NCBI RefSeq assembly: GCF_041428715.1
Contig: NZ_CP155572.1
Origin: Sporomusa malonica
GTDB lineage: Bacteria; Bacillota; Negativicutes; Sporomusales; Sporomusaceae
DNA length: 64,000 nucleotides
Direction: 5' to 3' (one strand)
Part shown: positions 44,935 to 54,077 of the stretch, piece by piece
Numbering within the stretch: position 1 is the first letter of the stretch
How the letters are laid out: each line of letters starts with the position of its first letter
Notes under the pieces: generated by a model
The model's database searches: none
What the model was told of the DNA's origin: nothing
Seen by the model: the letters and a program-made list of their open reading frames with translations, nothing else
Translations under genes and position numbers: made by a program

Positions 44935-45825
44935 ATGTCATTAATAAATTATGAAATTTTTGAAGCTGTCGTTAAACACCAAAGTTTTTTACGCGCATCA
45001 GAGATATTAAAGCTCTCACCATCGGCAATCAGCCACTCGATCTCTAAGTTGGAAAACACGATTGGCTTTCCCCTATTTATCCGAGGTAAAACCGGAGCCC
45101 ACTTGACAAACAGCGGTGAAGAACTGCTTCCTTATATTCGCACAATTCTTAGTGATGTTGAAAACCTCAATCAACGAGTAGCTCAATTAAATGGACTGGA
45201 AAAAGGCACTGTAAGAATCGGCACCATTAACAGCGTTTGCGTGAGTTGGCTTCCTGATATCATCCGTTCTTTTTCAAAACTCTATCCCAGGATCGAACTT
45301 AATATATTTCAAGGCGGTTATGATGATGTTGTCTCCTGGCTGCACTCCAACACCGTAGATATCGGGTTTATTTCCATATCCCACGCCGATTCTCTCCAGG
45401 TAACTCCCGTCTACAAAGACCAGTTGCTGTGCATCGTGCCAAAGGGATTTCAATCGCTACATTCCGGCTACATCACCAGCAAAGATATGGAAAATCAAAA
45501 CATCGTCCGCCAACGTGAAGGTTATGATACTGAAACCAAAGAGTTTATAAACAAACATGGTCTAACAGTAACTACTCAATTCCATATCGTAGACGACCAA
45601 TCCCTTATTGCGATGGTAGAAAGCGGATTTGGAATTAGTATTATGCCGGAACTGGCAATCAAACATTTGCATATTAGTAATGTGGATGCCTACATCTTTA
45701 AGCCGGAAGAATACCGGATACTCGGCCTAGCTTCAATAAACAAGCAACTTTTATCTCCTGCTGCCTCAAGGCTTCAAAATTATATTTTAAAATACCTGGA
45801 AGATAATAAAATAATAAACGTGTAA
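44935..45825 (+). CDS. LysR family regulator
   Basis: 296 residues with an N-terminal LysR helix-turn-helix (FEAVVKHQSFLRASEILKLSPSAISHSISKLE) given here in parts: HQSFLRASEILKLSPSAIS and HSISKLENTIGFPLF. An effector domain of the LysR type follows. AAAGGAGAG precedes the ATG. It is divergent from ridA-phzF, a common arrangement in which the regulator binds the shared promoter region. Confidence 0.9.
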   Translation: MSLINYEIFEAVVKHQSFLRASEILKLSPSAISHSISKLENTIGFPLFIRGKTGAHLTNSGEELLPYIRTILSDVENLNQRVAQLNGLEKGTVRIGTINSVCVSWLPDIIRSFSKLYPRIELNIFQGGYDDVVSWLHSNTVDIGFISISHADSLQVTPVYKDQLLCIVPKGFQSLHSGYITSKDMENQNIVRQREGYDTETKEFINKHGLTVTTQFHIVDDQSLIAMVESGFGISIMPELAIKHLHISNVDAYIFKPEEYRILGLASINKQLLSPAASRLQNYILKYLEDNKIINV

Positions 45826-45900
45826 CACTAATGAGTACACAAGTAAACAAAATTTTTGTTTCTTAAAAAAACGACGACGTTTAACGTATATGCGTGAATT

Positions 45901-46767
45901 TTATCCTTTGAATTTGGCTTCCATTTCCTTAAATAATGTTTTGAACTCTGCAGAATCTCCTGAAATACTGTATTTATGTTCAGATGCAGGAAATGATCCT
46001 TCTTTTGTTTCTTTAATAAATTGGGCAAAAGCTTTTGTTGCAACACTTGCTATATCCGCATATCTCTTTGCAAACTTAGGCTTGAAAGCTTCAAACATAC
46101 CTAAAGCATCGCCAACAACCAATACTTGTCCGTCTGTGTCGGAACCTGCACCAATACCATATACCGGGATGGGAAGAGTCTTATGAATGATGGTACATAC
46201 TTCTTCTGGAACACCTTCCACCAATACAGCACGTGCACCTGCTTCATAAACAGCGATAGCATCCTCAATAACGCCCCGTGCACTGTCAGCGGTACGCCCC
46301 TGCGCTCTGAAGCCGCCCATAGCAGCTGAACTTTGAGGTGTTAAACCAATGTGACCGAAAACAACGATACCTGCTTGAGCAATCGCTTTTATTACGTCCG
46401 CTACAGCAACGCCGCCTTCCAATTTAATAGCGTCAACATCCGCTTCTTTTGCAAAACGAATAGCATTGTGTACTGCGTCTCCTACGCTCTCATGGTATGA
46501 ACCAAAAGGCATATCGCCGATTATATACGTATTCGGTGCACCGCGTCGTACAGCTTGACAATGATTAATACACATATCCATCGTTACTGGAATGGTTCCC
46601 TGATATCCATATACGACCATTCCCATTGAATCACCAACCAGGATCATGTCCATACCTGCTTTTTCTGCATAGGCTGCGAAACAACAGTCATAAGCCGTCA
46701 CCCATACCGCTTTTTCGCCAGTCGCTTTCATCTTGCACAAATCTAAAATAGTTTTTTTCTGTGCCAT
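45901..46767 (-). CDS. panB: 3-methyl-2-oxobutanoate hydroxymethyltransferase
   Basis: 288 residues matching PanB: VWVTAYDCCFAAYAEKAGMDMILVGDSMGMV near the start, GDMPFGSYHES, AIKLEGG, GHIGLTPQ, and IPVYGIGAGSDTDGQVLV. The metal-binding Asp residues in GDSMG and the catalytic Glu in LVEGVP are present. PanB makes ketopantoate for pantothenate and CoA. AAGGAGG precedes the ATG. panC and panD are not adjacent, so this may be a stand-alone or second copy. Confidence 0.92.
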   Translation of the reverse strand: MAQKKTILDLCKMKATGEKAVWVTAYDCCFAAYAEKAGMDMILVGDSMGMVVYGYQGTIPVTMDMCINHCQAVRRGAPNTYIIGDMPFGSYHESVGDAVHNAIRFAKEADVDAIKLEGGVAVADVIKAIAQAGIVVFGHIGLTPQSSAAMGGFRAQGRTADSARGVIEDAIAVYEAGARAVLVEGVPEEVCTIIHKTLPIPVYGIGAGSDTDGQVLVVGDALGMFEAFKPKFAKRYADIASVATKAFAQFIKETKEGSFPASEHKYSISGDSAEFKTLFKEMEAKFKG

Positions 46768-47010
46768 AGTAGCACCTCCTTCTCATAATTTGATATAAAA
46801 TTGTGTCTTTACTTATTATCATTATAAAAAAAGATTACAATTTAGTAAAGTTCATGTTATTCAATGTTATGGTTAATATTATTCATCTATTCTTCATGAA
46901 TAAATACATTACCCTAGGCCAGGGGAAGTTATTGAACAGTATAACCGCACACTAAGCCACAATCCGGTTACGGTGACTGATTTCACCCAACCAGATTTTT
47001 TCTACCTTTA

Positions 47011-47130
47011 TTAAATTACGCACTCTATATCAGTACCATCAAGCAAACTTACAATTAATCTGCCCCCATCATAAACCGATATCTTTTCTATCAAAGCAAA
47101 ATGTTGATAAAAGCATTCAACTTGAGTCAT
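47011..47130 (-). pseudogene. Serine recombinase C-terminal remnant B
   Basis: 39 codons: MTQVECFYQHFALIEKISVY, then DGGRLIVSLLDGTDIECVI. The last 12 residues equal those of remnant A. The EKISVYDGGRLIV pattern is typical of the end of large serine recombinases. It has no ribosome-binding site and must be a leftover. Confidence 0.7.
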
Positions 47131-47189
47131 TATGTCTTATGATATCATCCTTGGTAAAACACTTTAACATAATCAAATTGTCAATGCGT

Positions 47190-47231
47190 TTTTAATCATA
47201 AGCTTGCCGAAACGGCAAACTTATGATTAAA
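47190..47231. terminator. Symmetric hairpin
   Basis: TTTAATCATAAG-(C)TTGCCG-AAA-CGGCAA(A)-CTTATGATTAAA, with T-rich flanks both ways. It may end transcripts from either side. Confidence 0.7.
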
Positions 47232-47274
47232 ATTACAATTGTCACTCCCTTTAAGACAATATTATTTATAGTGC

Positions 47275-47304
47275 TTGACCAGTATACTAAATTCCTATTA
47301 TAAT
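47275..47304 (+). promoter_or_regulatory. Sigma-A type promoter of the MCP-Cache gene
   Basis: TTGACC at 47275-47280 and TATAAT at 47299-47304 with an 18-base spacer. The start should be near 47311. Confidence 0.75.
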
Positions 47305-47320
47305 GAATCTGTGTATGGCA

Positions 47321-47354
47321 AAGAGGCCTTCTGTTATTCAGAATGCCTTTTTTG
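47321..47354 (+). terminator. Terminator inside the leader of the MCP-Cache gene
   Basis: AAGAGGC(C)TTCTG-TTATT-CAGAA(T)GCC followed by TTTTTT. It lies between the promoter and the start codon at 47374. Confidence 0.75.
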
Positions 47355-47373
47355 CGTTTTATGAGGAGGAAAA

Positions 47374-48381
47374 ATGTCTAGCGAAAACAATAAGATCATT
47401 GATGCATCAGTCCTACTAAGTGACCTTAAATATGCGAACAATGAAATGAGCAAAGTTATAAACACTATCCAGCAAATTGCACAACAAACCAACCTTCTCT
47501 CTTTAAACTCAGCCATTGAAGCGGCAAGGGCCGGAGAAGCTGGTCGGGGATTCAGCGTTGTAGCAGAAGAAATTAAAAAGTTAGCTACCCGCAGCTTCAC
47601 TACAACAAAAGAAAGCACCAAAATCATCGAAAATATTCAATCAAAGGCCAATGAAGTTATGGCCGCACGAACAGCTGACGTAGCTTATGATACAATAGAC
47701 AAAATTGACCGCAACCTTTTTGAGCGCAATTGTGATGCCCAGGCCTGGGCAGGTTTTACTCAAGTAAAAAATGCCTTATGCTCTACCGCCGCTGATCGTA
47801 TTGAGCAGGCTAACAACCTGCTAAAAACACTTGTTGATATTTATGAAGTCTACTTTGATCTATATGTATTTGATACTGAAGGTGTAATCGTAGCAGCCGG
47901 TGTACACCGCGAGCTTATTGGCAAAAACATGTCTGATCGTGGCTGGTTTCAGGAAGTTAAGGCAGCAAATGCCATATCTGTCACAGATCTGTATTTTTCT
48001 TCTGTTGAAAATCGCCATACTGTTGCGTATTCTTGTCCGATCCGCAGTGATGCCGGGCAGATTGTAGGCTATTTTTCTTCCCGCTTTAATTGGGAATATA
48101 TTTACGACATTCTGGATTCAGCGCGCATCGGCAATAAGGGAGACATAGCGATCATTAATAAGGACGGCTATGTTATTGCCTGCCCCAGCCGAAAAGGTAT
48201 TTTAGTGGATAACTTAAGTTCCCTTAAGGCATCGCAGTGCGCTATGAGTGGTGAAACTTACGGATACACCATAGAAAAAGATGCTCGCGGCAATACTAAA
48301 ATTTATGGCTATGCCCGCACACGTGGTTACAATGCATATAAAGGAAAGAACTGGTCTGCCATTGTTAGTGAGACGATCTAG
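47374..48381 (+). CDS. Soluble MCP-signalling protein with C-terminal Cache-like sensor
   Basis: 335 residues without any membrane helix. The first 90 residues are the tip and arms of an MCP signalling domain: IQQIAQQTNLLSLNSAIEA, then ARAGEAGRGFSVVAEEIKKL. The rest is a Cache-like fold (FDLYVFDTEGVIVAAGV, ENRHTVAYSCPIR, GDIAIINKDGYVIACPS). The order is reversed relative to normal chemoreceptors. GAGGAGGAA precedes the ATG, and a terminator lies in the leader. It may signal to CheA from the cytoplasm; the ligand is unknown. Confidence 0.8.
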   Translation: MSSENNKIIDASVLLSDLKYANNEMSKVINTIQQIAQQTNLLSLNSAIEAARAGEAGRGFSVVAEEIKKLATRSFTTTKESTKIIENIQSKANEVMAARTADVAYDTIDKIDRNLFERNCDAQAWAGFTQVKNALCSTAADRIEQANNLLKTLVDIYEVYFDLYVFDTEGVIVAAGVHRELIGKNMSDRGWFQEVKAANAISVTDLYFSSVENRHTVAYSCPIRSDAGQIVGYFSSRFNWEYIYDILDSARIGNKGDIAIINKDGYVIACPSRKGILVDNLSSLKASQCAMSGETYGYTIEKDARGNTKIYGYARTRGYNAYKGKNWSAIVSETI

Positions 48382-48435
48382 CGCAATTATTCTTATAACG
48401 GCATTTTTAACACTCAGCTTATTTGGCAGATAAAG

Positions 48436-48484
48436 AAATGACGACCTTTCACACAGCACCTGTGCGAAAGGTCGTCATTTTTTA
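48436..48484. terminator. Bidirectional terminator
   Basis: AAATGACGACCTTTC pairs with GAAAGGTCGTCATTT around a CACAGCACCTGTG loop, with T residues on both sides. It separates convergent genes. Confidence 0.88.
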
Positions 48485-48498
48485 CAGCTATTCAGCAA

Positions 48499-49074
48499 TC
48501 ACTCTCTCATTAACTTCTGGCCAAATTCAAAGGCCTGCGCCAAGTCGTCAGGACGCGCTGCTAACGGTCTTGCGTCAAGGTCAGGCAAAGTAAGGTCACC
48601 AATCATCTTCACACCGATCATCTTGAAAAGCAGCTTCGCTACATGCAGCGAACCGATAAACTGCCCGTCATAAAGTGGCTGTCCACCAGTTGCTATAAAA
48701 AGGCCTGGTCGTTTCCTGCCGGCAAACACATCTGTTTTCATGACATACTTTGCCGACCAGAAAGGTTGGCAGCGGTCTATCGCCAGTTTTGCCTGGCCGC
48801 TTATGCCGTTAAAATAAATAGGTGCAGCCAAAATAAATGCATCCATATCTAGTATTCTTTCATAAATAAGCTCCATGTCATCATGCAAATGGCAGCGTCC
48901 GGTTTTAAAGCACCTGTTACAGGACTGGCAGGGTACGATCTTGAGTTGGTGCAGTAAAATTTTATGAACTTCTACGTTCCCACACGAAGCCGCCCCTCGA
49001 AGTATTTCATCTACAACCTGACTGTTTGTACCATTAGCTCTGGGGCTTCCTATCAGCGCCAATATTTTAGTCAT
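48499..49074 (-). CDS. NADPH-dependent FMN reductase/iron-sulfur flavoprotein
   Basis: 191 residues with the flavodoxin-like start ILALIGSPRANGTNSQVV (FMN phosphate loop), then the Cys-rich CQSCNRCFKTGRC (Isf-type 4Fe-4S motif), DMDAFILAAPIYFNGIS and the FMN-binding loop at FIATGGQP. Such proteins transfer electrons in anaerobes. GGAGG precedes the ATG. It stands alone between convergent terminators, and the electron partners are unknown. Confidence 0.85.
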   Translation of the reverse strand: MTKILALIGSPRANGTNSQVVDEILRGAASCGNVEVHKILLHQLKIVPCQSCNRCFKTGRCHLHDDMELIYERILDMDAFILAAPIYFNGISGQAKLAIDRCQPFWSAKYVMKTDVFAGRKRPGLFIATGGQPLYDGQFIGSLHVAKLLFKMIGVKMIGDLTLPDLDARPLAARPDDLAQAFEFGQKLMRE

Positions 49075-49120
49075 TGTGCAAACCTCCTGCTAACATAACT
49101 TTTTAGCCACAATCGGATAA

Positions 49121-49573
49121 CTAGCCTTTTGCCATGGGCTGCACCTTGATAGGCTCATCAAGCTCCGAATCCGGTGTCTCTTGTAATGGCAGATTTGAAC
49201 AAAAGCCAATTGGACAGCGAGGCTCCTGAGGCGACTCGCGCTTAATTTTAATCAGCATAAAACTAATTTGATTAACATGCTGAACAAGTTCAACATCAGA
49301 TCCATCAGACAAAGTCCCCTGAAACCAAATTAGGCTTGGGTCCATATAACCGATACGAGCTACACTGAATTCAGTTGACTTGCCAAAACTCACGAGGCGC
49401 ATACCGACCTCATGCTCTTGATCAAGCTTTGCTTCAAAATCTTGGACACGCTCAACAAGTTGATTGAAGATATTTTTTGCAGTATAAGCCTGATTGAACT
49501 CAGTTAACTGCTGTCCAAACGATTTTAGCATTGGAATATCTGGCAGAGACCAATTTTTGGGGTTCAAAGTCAT
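49121..49573 (-). CDS. DUF6173 family protein
   Basis: 150 residues with the DUF6173 pattern: ERVQDFEAKLDQEHEVGMRLVSFG, then RIGYMDPSLIWFQGTLSDGSD and VELVQHVNQISFMLIKIKRE. The C-terminus includes CPIGFCSN. The ATG at 49573 follows AGGAG by eight bases. No function is known for the family. It is soluble and has no signal peptide. Confidence 0.7.
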   Translation of the reverse strand: MTLNPKNWSLPDIPMLKSFGQQLTEFNQAYTAKNIFNQLVERVQDFEAKLDQEHEVGMRLVSFGKSTEFSVARIGYMDPSLIWFQGTLSDGSDVELVQHVNQISFMLIKIKRESPQEPRCPIGFCSNLPLQETPDSELDEPIKVQPMAKG

Positions 49574-49688
49574 TAATGTCACTCCTAAACATGGTTTCCT
49601 ACTTGCCAGAAGATTCGCCGTTATCTGAGAATAATCCTGTTAATGTCGAGCCCTGAATTTCTTGATATTGGCAAAACTTCCGGCCTAT

Positions 49689-50111
49689 CTAGTATTTTAG
49701 CAGAGCTATTCCTGCAACAATGAGAAGGGCTGCAACAACTTTGTACAATGTCAGCTTTTCTCCCAAAAATAGGATCGCGAATAACAGGGCAACTAGGGGG
49801 AATGCTGCTACGATCGGTGATACACGACCTACTTCCCCAAACTTTAATGCGTAATAATATGCCAGTTGTCCTAATAGCGCTGCACAGATGCCTTCAAGCG
49901 CAATGTATACAGCGTTTTTTGTGGTTACTGATGTGACACTTCCCCATTGCCCTGCTGCAGTCACTGCTATTAATAGAATTGCACTAATCACTAGGCTGCG
50001 AATAGTCAGTGCAGCTAGCGGTTGTATACCATTTAACCCTAATTTCCCAAAGATCGGAGCAATAGCCCAAAACAGCATTGCTACGCCGGCAAACAAATAG
50101 GCATTGAACAT
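49689..50111 (-). CDS. Half-size EamA/DMT transporter
   Basis: 140 residues with five hydrophobic helices and one EamA repeat: LFAGVAMLFWAIAPIFGKLGL, ALLGQLAYYYALKFGEVGRVSPIVA, LFLGEKLTLYKVVAALLIVAG. Full DMT exporters have two such repeats (about 300 residues), so this one must act as a dimer, as in the small single-repeat members. The ATG at 50111 follows GGGGAG. The substrate is unknown. Confidence 0.8.
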   Translation of the reverse strand: MFNAYLFAGVAMLFWAIAPIFGKLGLNGIQPLAALTIRSLVISAILLIAVTAAGQWGSVTSVTTKNAVYIALEGICAALLGQLAYYYALKFGEVGRVSPIVAAFPLVALLFAILFLGEKLTLYKVVAALLIVAGIALLKY

Positions 50112-50149
50112 TTTGTCTCGACTCCCCATTTCGCTTTATTGAACTTGCA

Positions 50150-50190
50150 GAAAGACTGAGTAGTCGAAGATTACTCAGTCTTTCTGTTTT
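50150..50190. terminator. Terminator after the ABC transporter operon
   Basis: AGAAAGACTGAGTA pairs with TACTCAGTCTTTCT, with T-rich sequence on both sides. Confidence 0.82.
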
Positions 50191-50251
50191 TCAGATGATC
50201 AATTTTTCACCAAAGGCAATTCAAATATGAGAGTTTGACCCGATTTTCATG

Positions 50252-50998
50252 TCATTTATACTGCCAGCTACATTTTTTTCGTTCGAGATAATCAATGGCG
50301 CCAAATAAGATCAGCCCTATATTACTTAAAACCACAATACCAGAATACATCTCCAGATAGTTCACCCGCATCCATGCGTCCATGATAAAAAACCCCATGC
50401 CGTATTTTGTCCCAAAGGTTTCGGTAAAGAACAGTACAGATACAGCCGTGGCCATAGCCACCCGCAGCGATGTTAAGAACTTCGGCATCGAGCCCGGAAT
50501 AAGGATTTCCCTAAATACGTCCAAGAAACCGGCCCCCAGCGAGTATAAGGGGTAATAGGTTTCCTTGGGAATCCCCTTAACCCCATCCCGTACGGCAATG
50601 ATGACTTGAAAAACAACAATCAGGAATATCATCAGTATCTTTGACAGCTCTCCCAAACCAAAAAGCAGCATCATCACAGGTAAAAGAGCAATTTTAGGAA
50701 TTGGGTAAGTCAGATAAACGATTGGGGATAACAGCCTGTCCCAACCTGGAAAGTAACCCATGCAGAGGCCGAGCGGAATACCAACAACCACTGCCAGAAA
50801 AACCCCAGCAATAATGCGCCACAAACTGTAAAAACCATGAATAGCGATTTGAGACATAAAGATGGCTATTAAGTTTTCCATTACCTTCCCAGGAGGCGGA
50901 ATAATCGGCAGCTGGACCCAGCTGGAAATAACCTGCCACAGGGCTAGAAAAATTAATATACCATAAATATACCAAACTCCCGGGCCTTTTTCTTTCAC
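50252..50998 (-). CDS. ABC transporter permease, nitrate/sulfonate type
   Basis: 248 residues with six membrane helices. The EAA-type loop is present (SLGAGFLDVFREILIPGSMPKFLTSLRVAM), which places it in the SsuC/TauC/NrtB class. The GTG at 50998 overlaps the ATPase stop by four bases (GTGA), and GAGGA precedes it. It is the last gene of a three-gene operon. The transported compound cannot be told from this subunit. Confidence 0.88.
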   Translation of the reverse strand: MKEKGPGVWYIYGILIFLALWQVISSWVQLPIIPPPGKVMENLIAIFMSQIAIHGFYSLWRIIAGVFLAVVVGIPLGLCMGYFPGWDRLLSPIVYLTYPIPKIALLPVMMLLFGLGELSKILMIFLIVVFQVIIAVRDGVKGIPKETYYPLYSLGAGFLDVFREILIPGSMPKFLTSLRVAMATAVSVLFFTETFGTKYGMGFFIMDAWMRVNYLEMYSGIVVLSNIGLILFGAIDYLERKKCSWQYK

Positions 50999-51747
50999 AT
51001 TGACCAATCCTCTTTTATCATCTTGCGCAGCTCTACACATAGCTGAAAAAAATCCTTATGATTTCGAACATCATCTACTCCGAATAGAGGATTGTCCACT
51101 ATTTTACTGACCTTCCCAGGAGCAGCAGATAGAATTACAATTTTCCGGCCTAAATAAACGGCCTCCTCCATATGATGGGTGACGAGGATGGTTGAAACCG
51201 AATGTTTTCTCCAAACACTTAAAAATACATTCTGTATCTCCTCCCTGGTCATTGCGTCCAAGGCGGAAAATGGTTCATCCATCAATAGCAAATCAGGCTT
51301 TAAAAGAAAGGCTCGAGCCAAAGCAACCCGTTGCTGCTGACCACCGCTTAACTCCCCTGGAAACCGGTATTCCAAACCACCTAGACCCAGCAGTTGAACC
51401 ATCGAAGCTAAGTGTTCTTCTTGCTCATGATGCTTCTTATGCTTTATCTTTACGCCTAGGCGAATGTTTTCATATACATTCTTCCATGGCAGCAGACCGT
51501 AATTTTGAGGAATAAAGCCAATGATTTGCTGTTTGGGCATAACAGGCTGCCCATTAATTTCAACAGTTCCGTCAAAGTCTGTAATAATTCCGGCCAGTAT
51601 TTTTAACAGTGTTGATTTACCGCAGCCTGAAGGGCCAATGATCGCACAGGTTTCTCCTGCGGAAAGCTCCAGGCTAATATCTCTGAGAGCATCGTAGCAG
51701 GCCCCTCCAGATTCGTAAGTCATGGTCAAATCTTTAATTCGAATCAT
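50995..51747 (-). CDS. ABC transporter ATP-binding protein, nitrate/sulfonate type
   Basis: 250 residues. Walker A GPSGCGKSTLLKIL, a Q-loop at GFIPQNYGLLPW, signature LSGGQQQRVALARAF, Walker B LLLMDEPFSALD and the H-loop in LVTHHMEEAV are complete. It belongs with SsuB/TauB. It starts six bases after the substrate-binding lipoprotein ends and overlaps the permease. Confidence 0.92.
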   Translation of the reverse strand: MIRIKDLTMTYESGGACYDALRDISLELSAGETCAIIGPSGCGKSTLLKILAGIITDFDGTVEINGQPVMPKQQIIGFIPQNYGLLPWKNVYENIRLGVKIKHKKHHEQEEHLASMVQLLGLGGLEYRFPGELSGGQQQRVALARAFLLKPDLLLMDEPFSALDAMTREEIQNVFLSVWRKHSVSTILVTHHMEEAVYLGRKIVILSAAPGKVSKIVDNPLFGVDDVRNHKDFFQLCVELRKMIKEDWSM

Positions 51748-51753
51748 AACTAG

Positions 51754-52707
51754 CTATCTTACAAACCGGGTATCGACCAAGTCTGTATACAAATACTTCT
51801 TCTGAATCAGCTGTCTTGCCTGGAGCCAGGCTACAACATCATCAACATCTTTTTGCTGAGGTGCTGCCGCTTTTTTATATTGTGGCAGCACTAGCACCCC
51901 TTTAACGTCTTTAGGAAAACCGCCTTTTTCGATTAGCAGGTCAATATAATTGTCCATTGGCTCGCGCGATAAATAATCAACCGCTTTGCTATAAGCTCGA
52001 TACATGGCCTGAATTTCTTTCTCTTTTTCTTTCACAGCCTTGGTAGTAAATAGCAAAACTCCCGGGTTTAGCCCCAATTGTTCTGAAGTCTTTATCACCT
52101 TTGCGCCATTTTTAACAGCAATTGTTGCCAAAGGGTCTGGCAAAGTTGCTGCGGCAATCTTGCCGTTTTGCAGCATTTCCAAGCGGGCCGGAATCTGAGG
52201 GATAACAACTTTATTGATATCGGCAGAGGTTAAGCCACCCTCGGTCACAACTTTATCTGTTACATAGTCAATAATCGTATTCTTAGAAATCGCCACATCT
52301 TTGCCCTTCAAGTCCTGGATTGATGCGGCTTTCTCATCTTTGTTCACAACCAGCTTATAGCTTCCAGTTGTCAAAGAGGTAATAACCGTATCAAATCCGC
52401 CAGCCTTGGCAAAGGCCTCGGCCAACATATCAGAGACAGCTCCGTCCAAGTTGCCGCTTTGAAGCGCACTGTCGCGCTCCATAGCACTTTTAAAATGTTT
52501 CAGGGTTACTGTTAAACCTTCTTCTTTAAAATATCCCTTCTCTTGTGCGATGATAAAAGGAATAGAATCTACATCAGGCATAAGCCCAAGATTAATATTC
52601 TGTAGTTGAACCTGTTTTTGCCCTGAGCTTTCCTGCTTGTTGCTGGCGCAACCTGCTAAACCAAGCAGCAGCATCGAGATAATGAGTATACTGATTGATC
52701 TTTTCAT
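51754..52707 (-). CDS. ABC substrate-binding lipoprotein, nitrate/sulfonate type
   Basis: 317 residues. The lipobox LLGLAGC (Cys near residue 20) marks lipidation. The mature part has LQNINLGLMPDVDSIPFIIAQ and EKGYFKEEGLTVTLKHFKS, the start of an NMT1/SsuA-type binding fold, and DLKGKDVAISKNT in the second lobe. Candidates for the ligand are sulfonates, thiamine precursors or similar small molecules. The ATG at 52707 follows GAGGAG. It is the first gene of the operon, and no regulator is adjacent. Confidence 0.88.
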   Translation of the reverse strand: MKRSISILIISMLLLGLAGCASNKQESSGQKQVQLQNINLGLMPDVDSIPFIIAQEKGYFKEEGLTVTLKHFKSAMERDSALQSGNLDGAVSDMLAEAFAKAGGFDTVITSLTTGSYKLVVNKDEKAASIQDLKGKDVAISKNTIIDYVTDKVVTEGGLTSADINKVVIPQIPARLEMLQNGKIAAATLPDPLATIAVKNGAKVIKTSEQLGLNPGVLLFTTKAVKEKEKEIQAMYRAYSKAVDYLSREPMDNYIDLLIEKGGFPKDVKGVLVLPQYKKAAAPQQKDVDDVVAWLQARQLIQKKYLYTDLVDTRFVR

Positions 52708-52945
52708 TGTTTCTCCTCTTTTCATTTTAGAGTGGTTGTTCCTCATCCTTCTTTAAGGAAGCTTAGTTTTTACTAACTGCCTCATAGAATATTTCAATAA
52801 ATATAATTCGACAATTACAGTTCTCTTACCTCTAACGAAATTCCTTGGGATTTTTGTCTTAAAGAGTATATGATTTGTTATTATCTGGTAAAACATTATA
52901 ACAACGATTGCTGAATTATTATATAATAATAGCGAGGTGAGTAGC

Positions 52946-53980
52946 TTGTACACTAAAATAATTGCATTCTTTATGACAGGAACAGGCAACTCTTATAAAG
53001 TTGCAAACTGGTTTTTAGCGTCTGTTGATAAAGTTAAAACCGAGCTTTATCAAGTAAGAGAAAAACCAGCAGACTTTCGTATCGGAGAAAATAATTTATT
53101 AGTTTTCAGTTACCCTACCCATGGATTTACGGCTCCTTGGTTAATGATGAAGCATATATTTCGGCTGCCAAAAGGCAACGGTACTCATGTAGTACTGCTG
53201 CCGACGCGGGCGGGTACAAGAATACTTGGCTTGTCATTACCGGGAATGGAGGGAACGGCAGGATATCTTATTGCTCTACTCCTCTTGTTGAGAGGATACA
53301 AAGTAAAAGGAGTAGCGGCTGTTGATATGCCCTCTAATTGGACAGCCGTTCACTGGGGTTTAACTGATGAGAATGTCCGGGTTATATCAGCTAAAGGGGA
53401 AGCAAAAGTAACAAGGATTGCCAATACAGTATTATCAGGGCATTCATTTTACAGTGGTTTTATTCCTCTTATCCTTGGAATTTTGCTAGCACGTATCTCT
53501 TTTATGTATTTAATTATTGCGCAATTAGTTTTATCTAAGCTCTTCTTTGCCTCAAACACATGTAACGGCTGTAGGTTGTGCCAAAAAATCTGTCCAAAAC
53601 AATCGATAAAAATGCTAGGCAATAAACCACATTGGACATATTCATGCGACAGTTGTATGGCCTGTATGAATTATTGTCCGCAAAAAGCAATTCAGGTTAG
53701 TCCGCTAACAGTCTTTCTCTTTTCTTATGTGCTCTCATTCCCAGTAACTACTTGGATAACTGGTAAGATTGGTTATGTATTAATGACAAATCCACCCGGA
53801 ATAATCCAGTTCGCGGTACAATATCTCTATACACTTATCAGTGTAGCGCTTGTGTGCTGGATACTGCACCATGTTCTGCGAATAAAGCCTGTTGCGGCGT
53901 TGCTGGCCGGCCTATCGCATACAAAGTATTTTAGACGCTACAAAGCACCAGGGGTTTCCCTTAATGATATTCACAAATAG
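52946..53980 (+). CDS. EFR1-type flavodoxin-ferredoxin fusion
   Basis: 344 residues. An N-terminal flavodoxin-like domain begins FFMTGTGNSYKVANWF, with SYPTHGFTAPW in the second loop. A hydrophobic stretch near 175-205 (two possible helices) is followed by two 4Fe-4S motifs, CNGCRLCQKICPKQSIK and CDSCMACMNYCPQKAIQ, and then further hydrophobic helices. The EFR1 family couples flavin and ferredoxin in anaerobes. A TTG at 52946 follows GAGGTGA by five bases; a GTG three codons earlier is possible. It is divergent from the ABC operon. Confidence 0.8.
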   Translation: MYTKIIAFFMTGTGNSYKVANWFLASVDKVKTELYQVREKPADFRIGENNLLVFSYPTHGFTAPWLMMKHIFRLPKGNGTHVVLLPTRAGTRILGLSLPGMEGTAGYLIALLLLLRGYKVKGVAAVDMPSNWTAVHWGLTDENVRVISAKGEAKVTRIANTVLSGHSFYSGFIPLILGILLARISFMYLIIAQLVLSKLFFASNTCNGCRLCQKICPKQSIKMLGNKPHWTYSCDSCMACMNYCPQKAIQVSPLTVFLFSYVLSFPVTTWITGKIGYVLMTNPPGIIQFAVQYLYTLISVALVCWILHHVLRIKPVAALLAGLSHTKYFRRYKAPGVSLNDIHK

Positions 53981-54035
53981 TAGACTAACGGCAAATTGCC
54001 ACCAGCTCTAGAATATTCATCTTGAAAAACCATCT

Positions 54036-54077
54036 CTGAAAGCCGCTAACCTCCTTCGAGAGTTTAGCGGCTTTCAG
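54036..54077 (+). terminator. Terminator between convergent genes
   Basis: CTGAAAGCCGCTAA pairs with TTAGCGGCTTTCAG; TTCTTG follows. It overlaps the end of the LysR gene. Confidence 0.75.

Larger units (their letters stand above)
46768..47373. other. Intergenic region with recombinase remnant and leader
   Basis: Contains the recombinase tail (47011-47130), a hairpin at 47190-47231 and the promoter and leader of the 47374 gene. The 240 bases next to panB are featureless and AT-rich. Confidence 0.5.
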
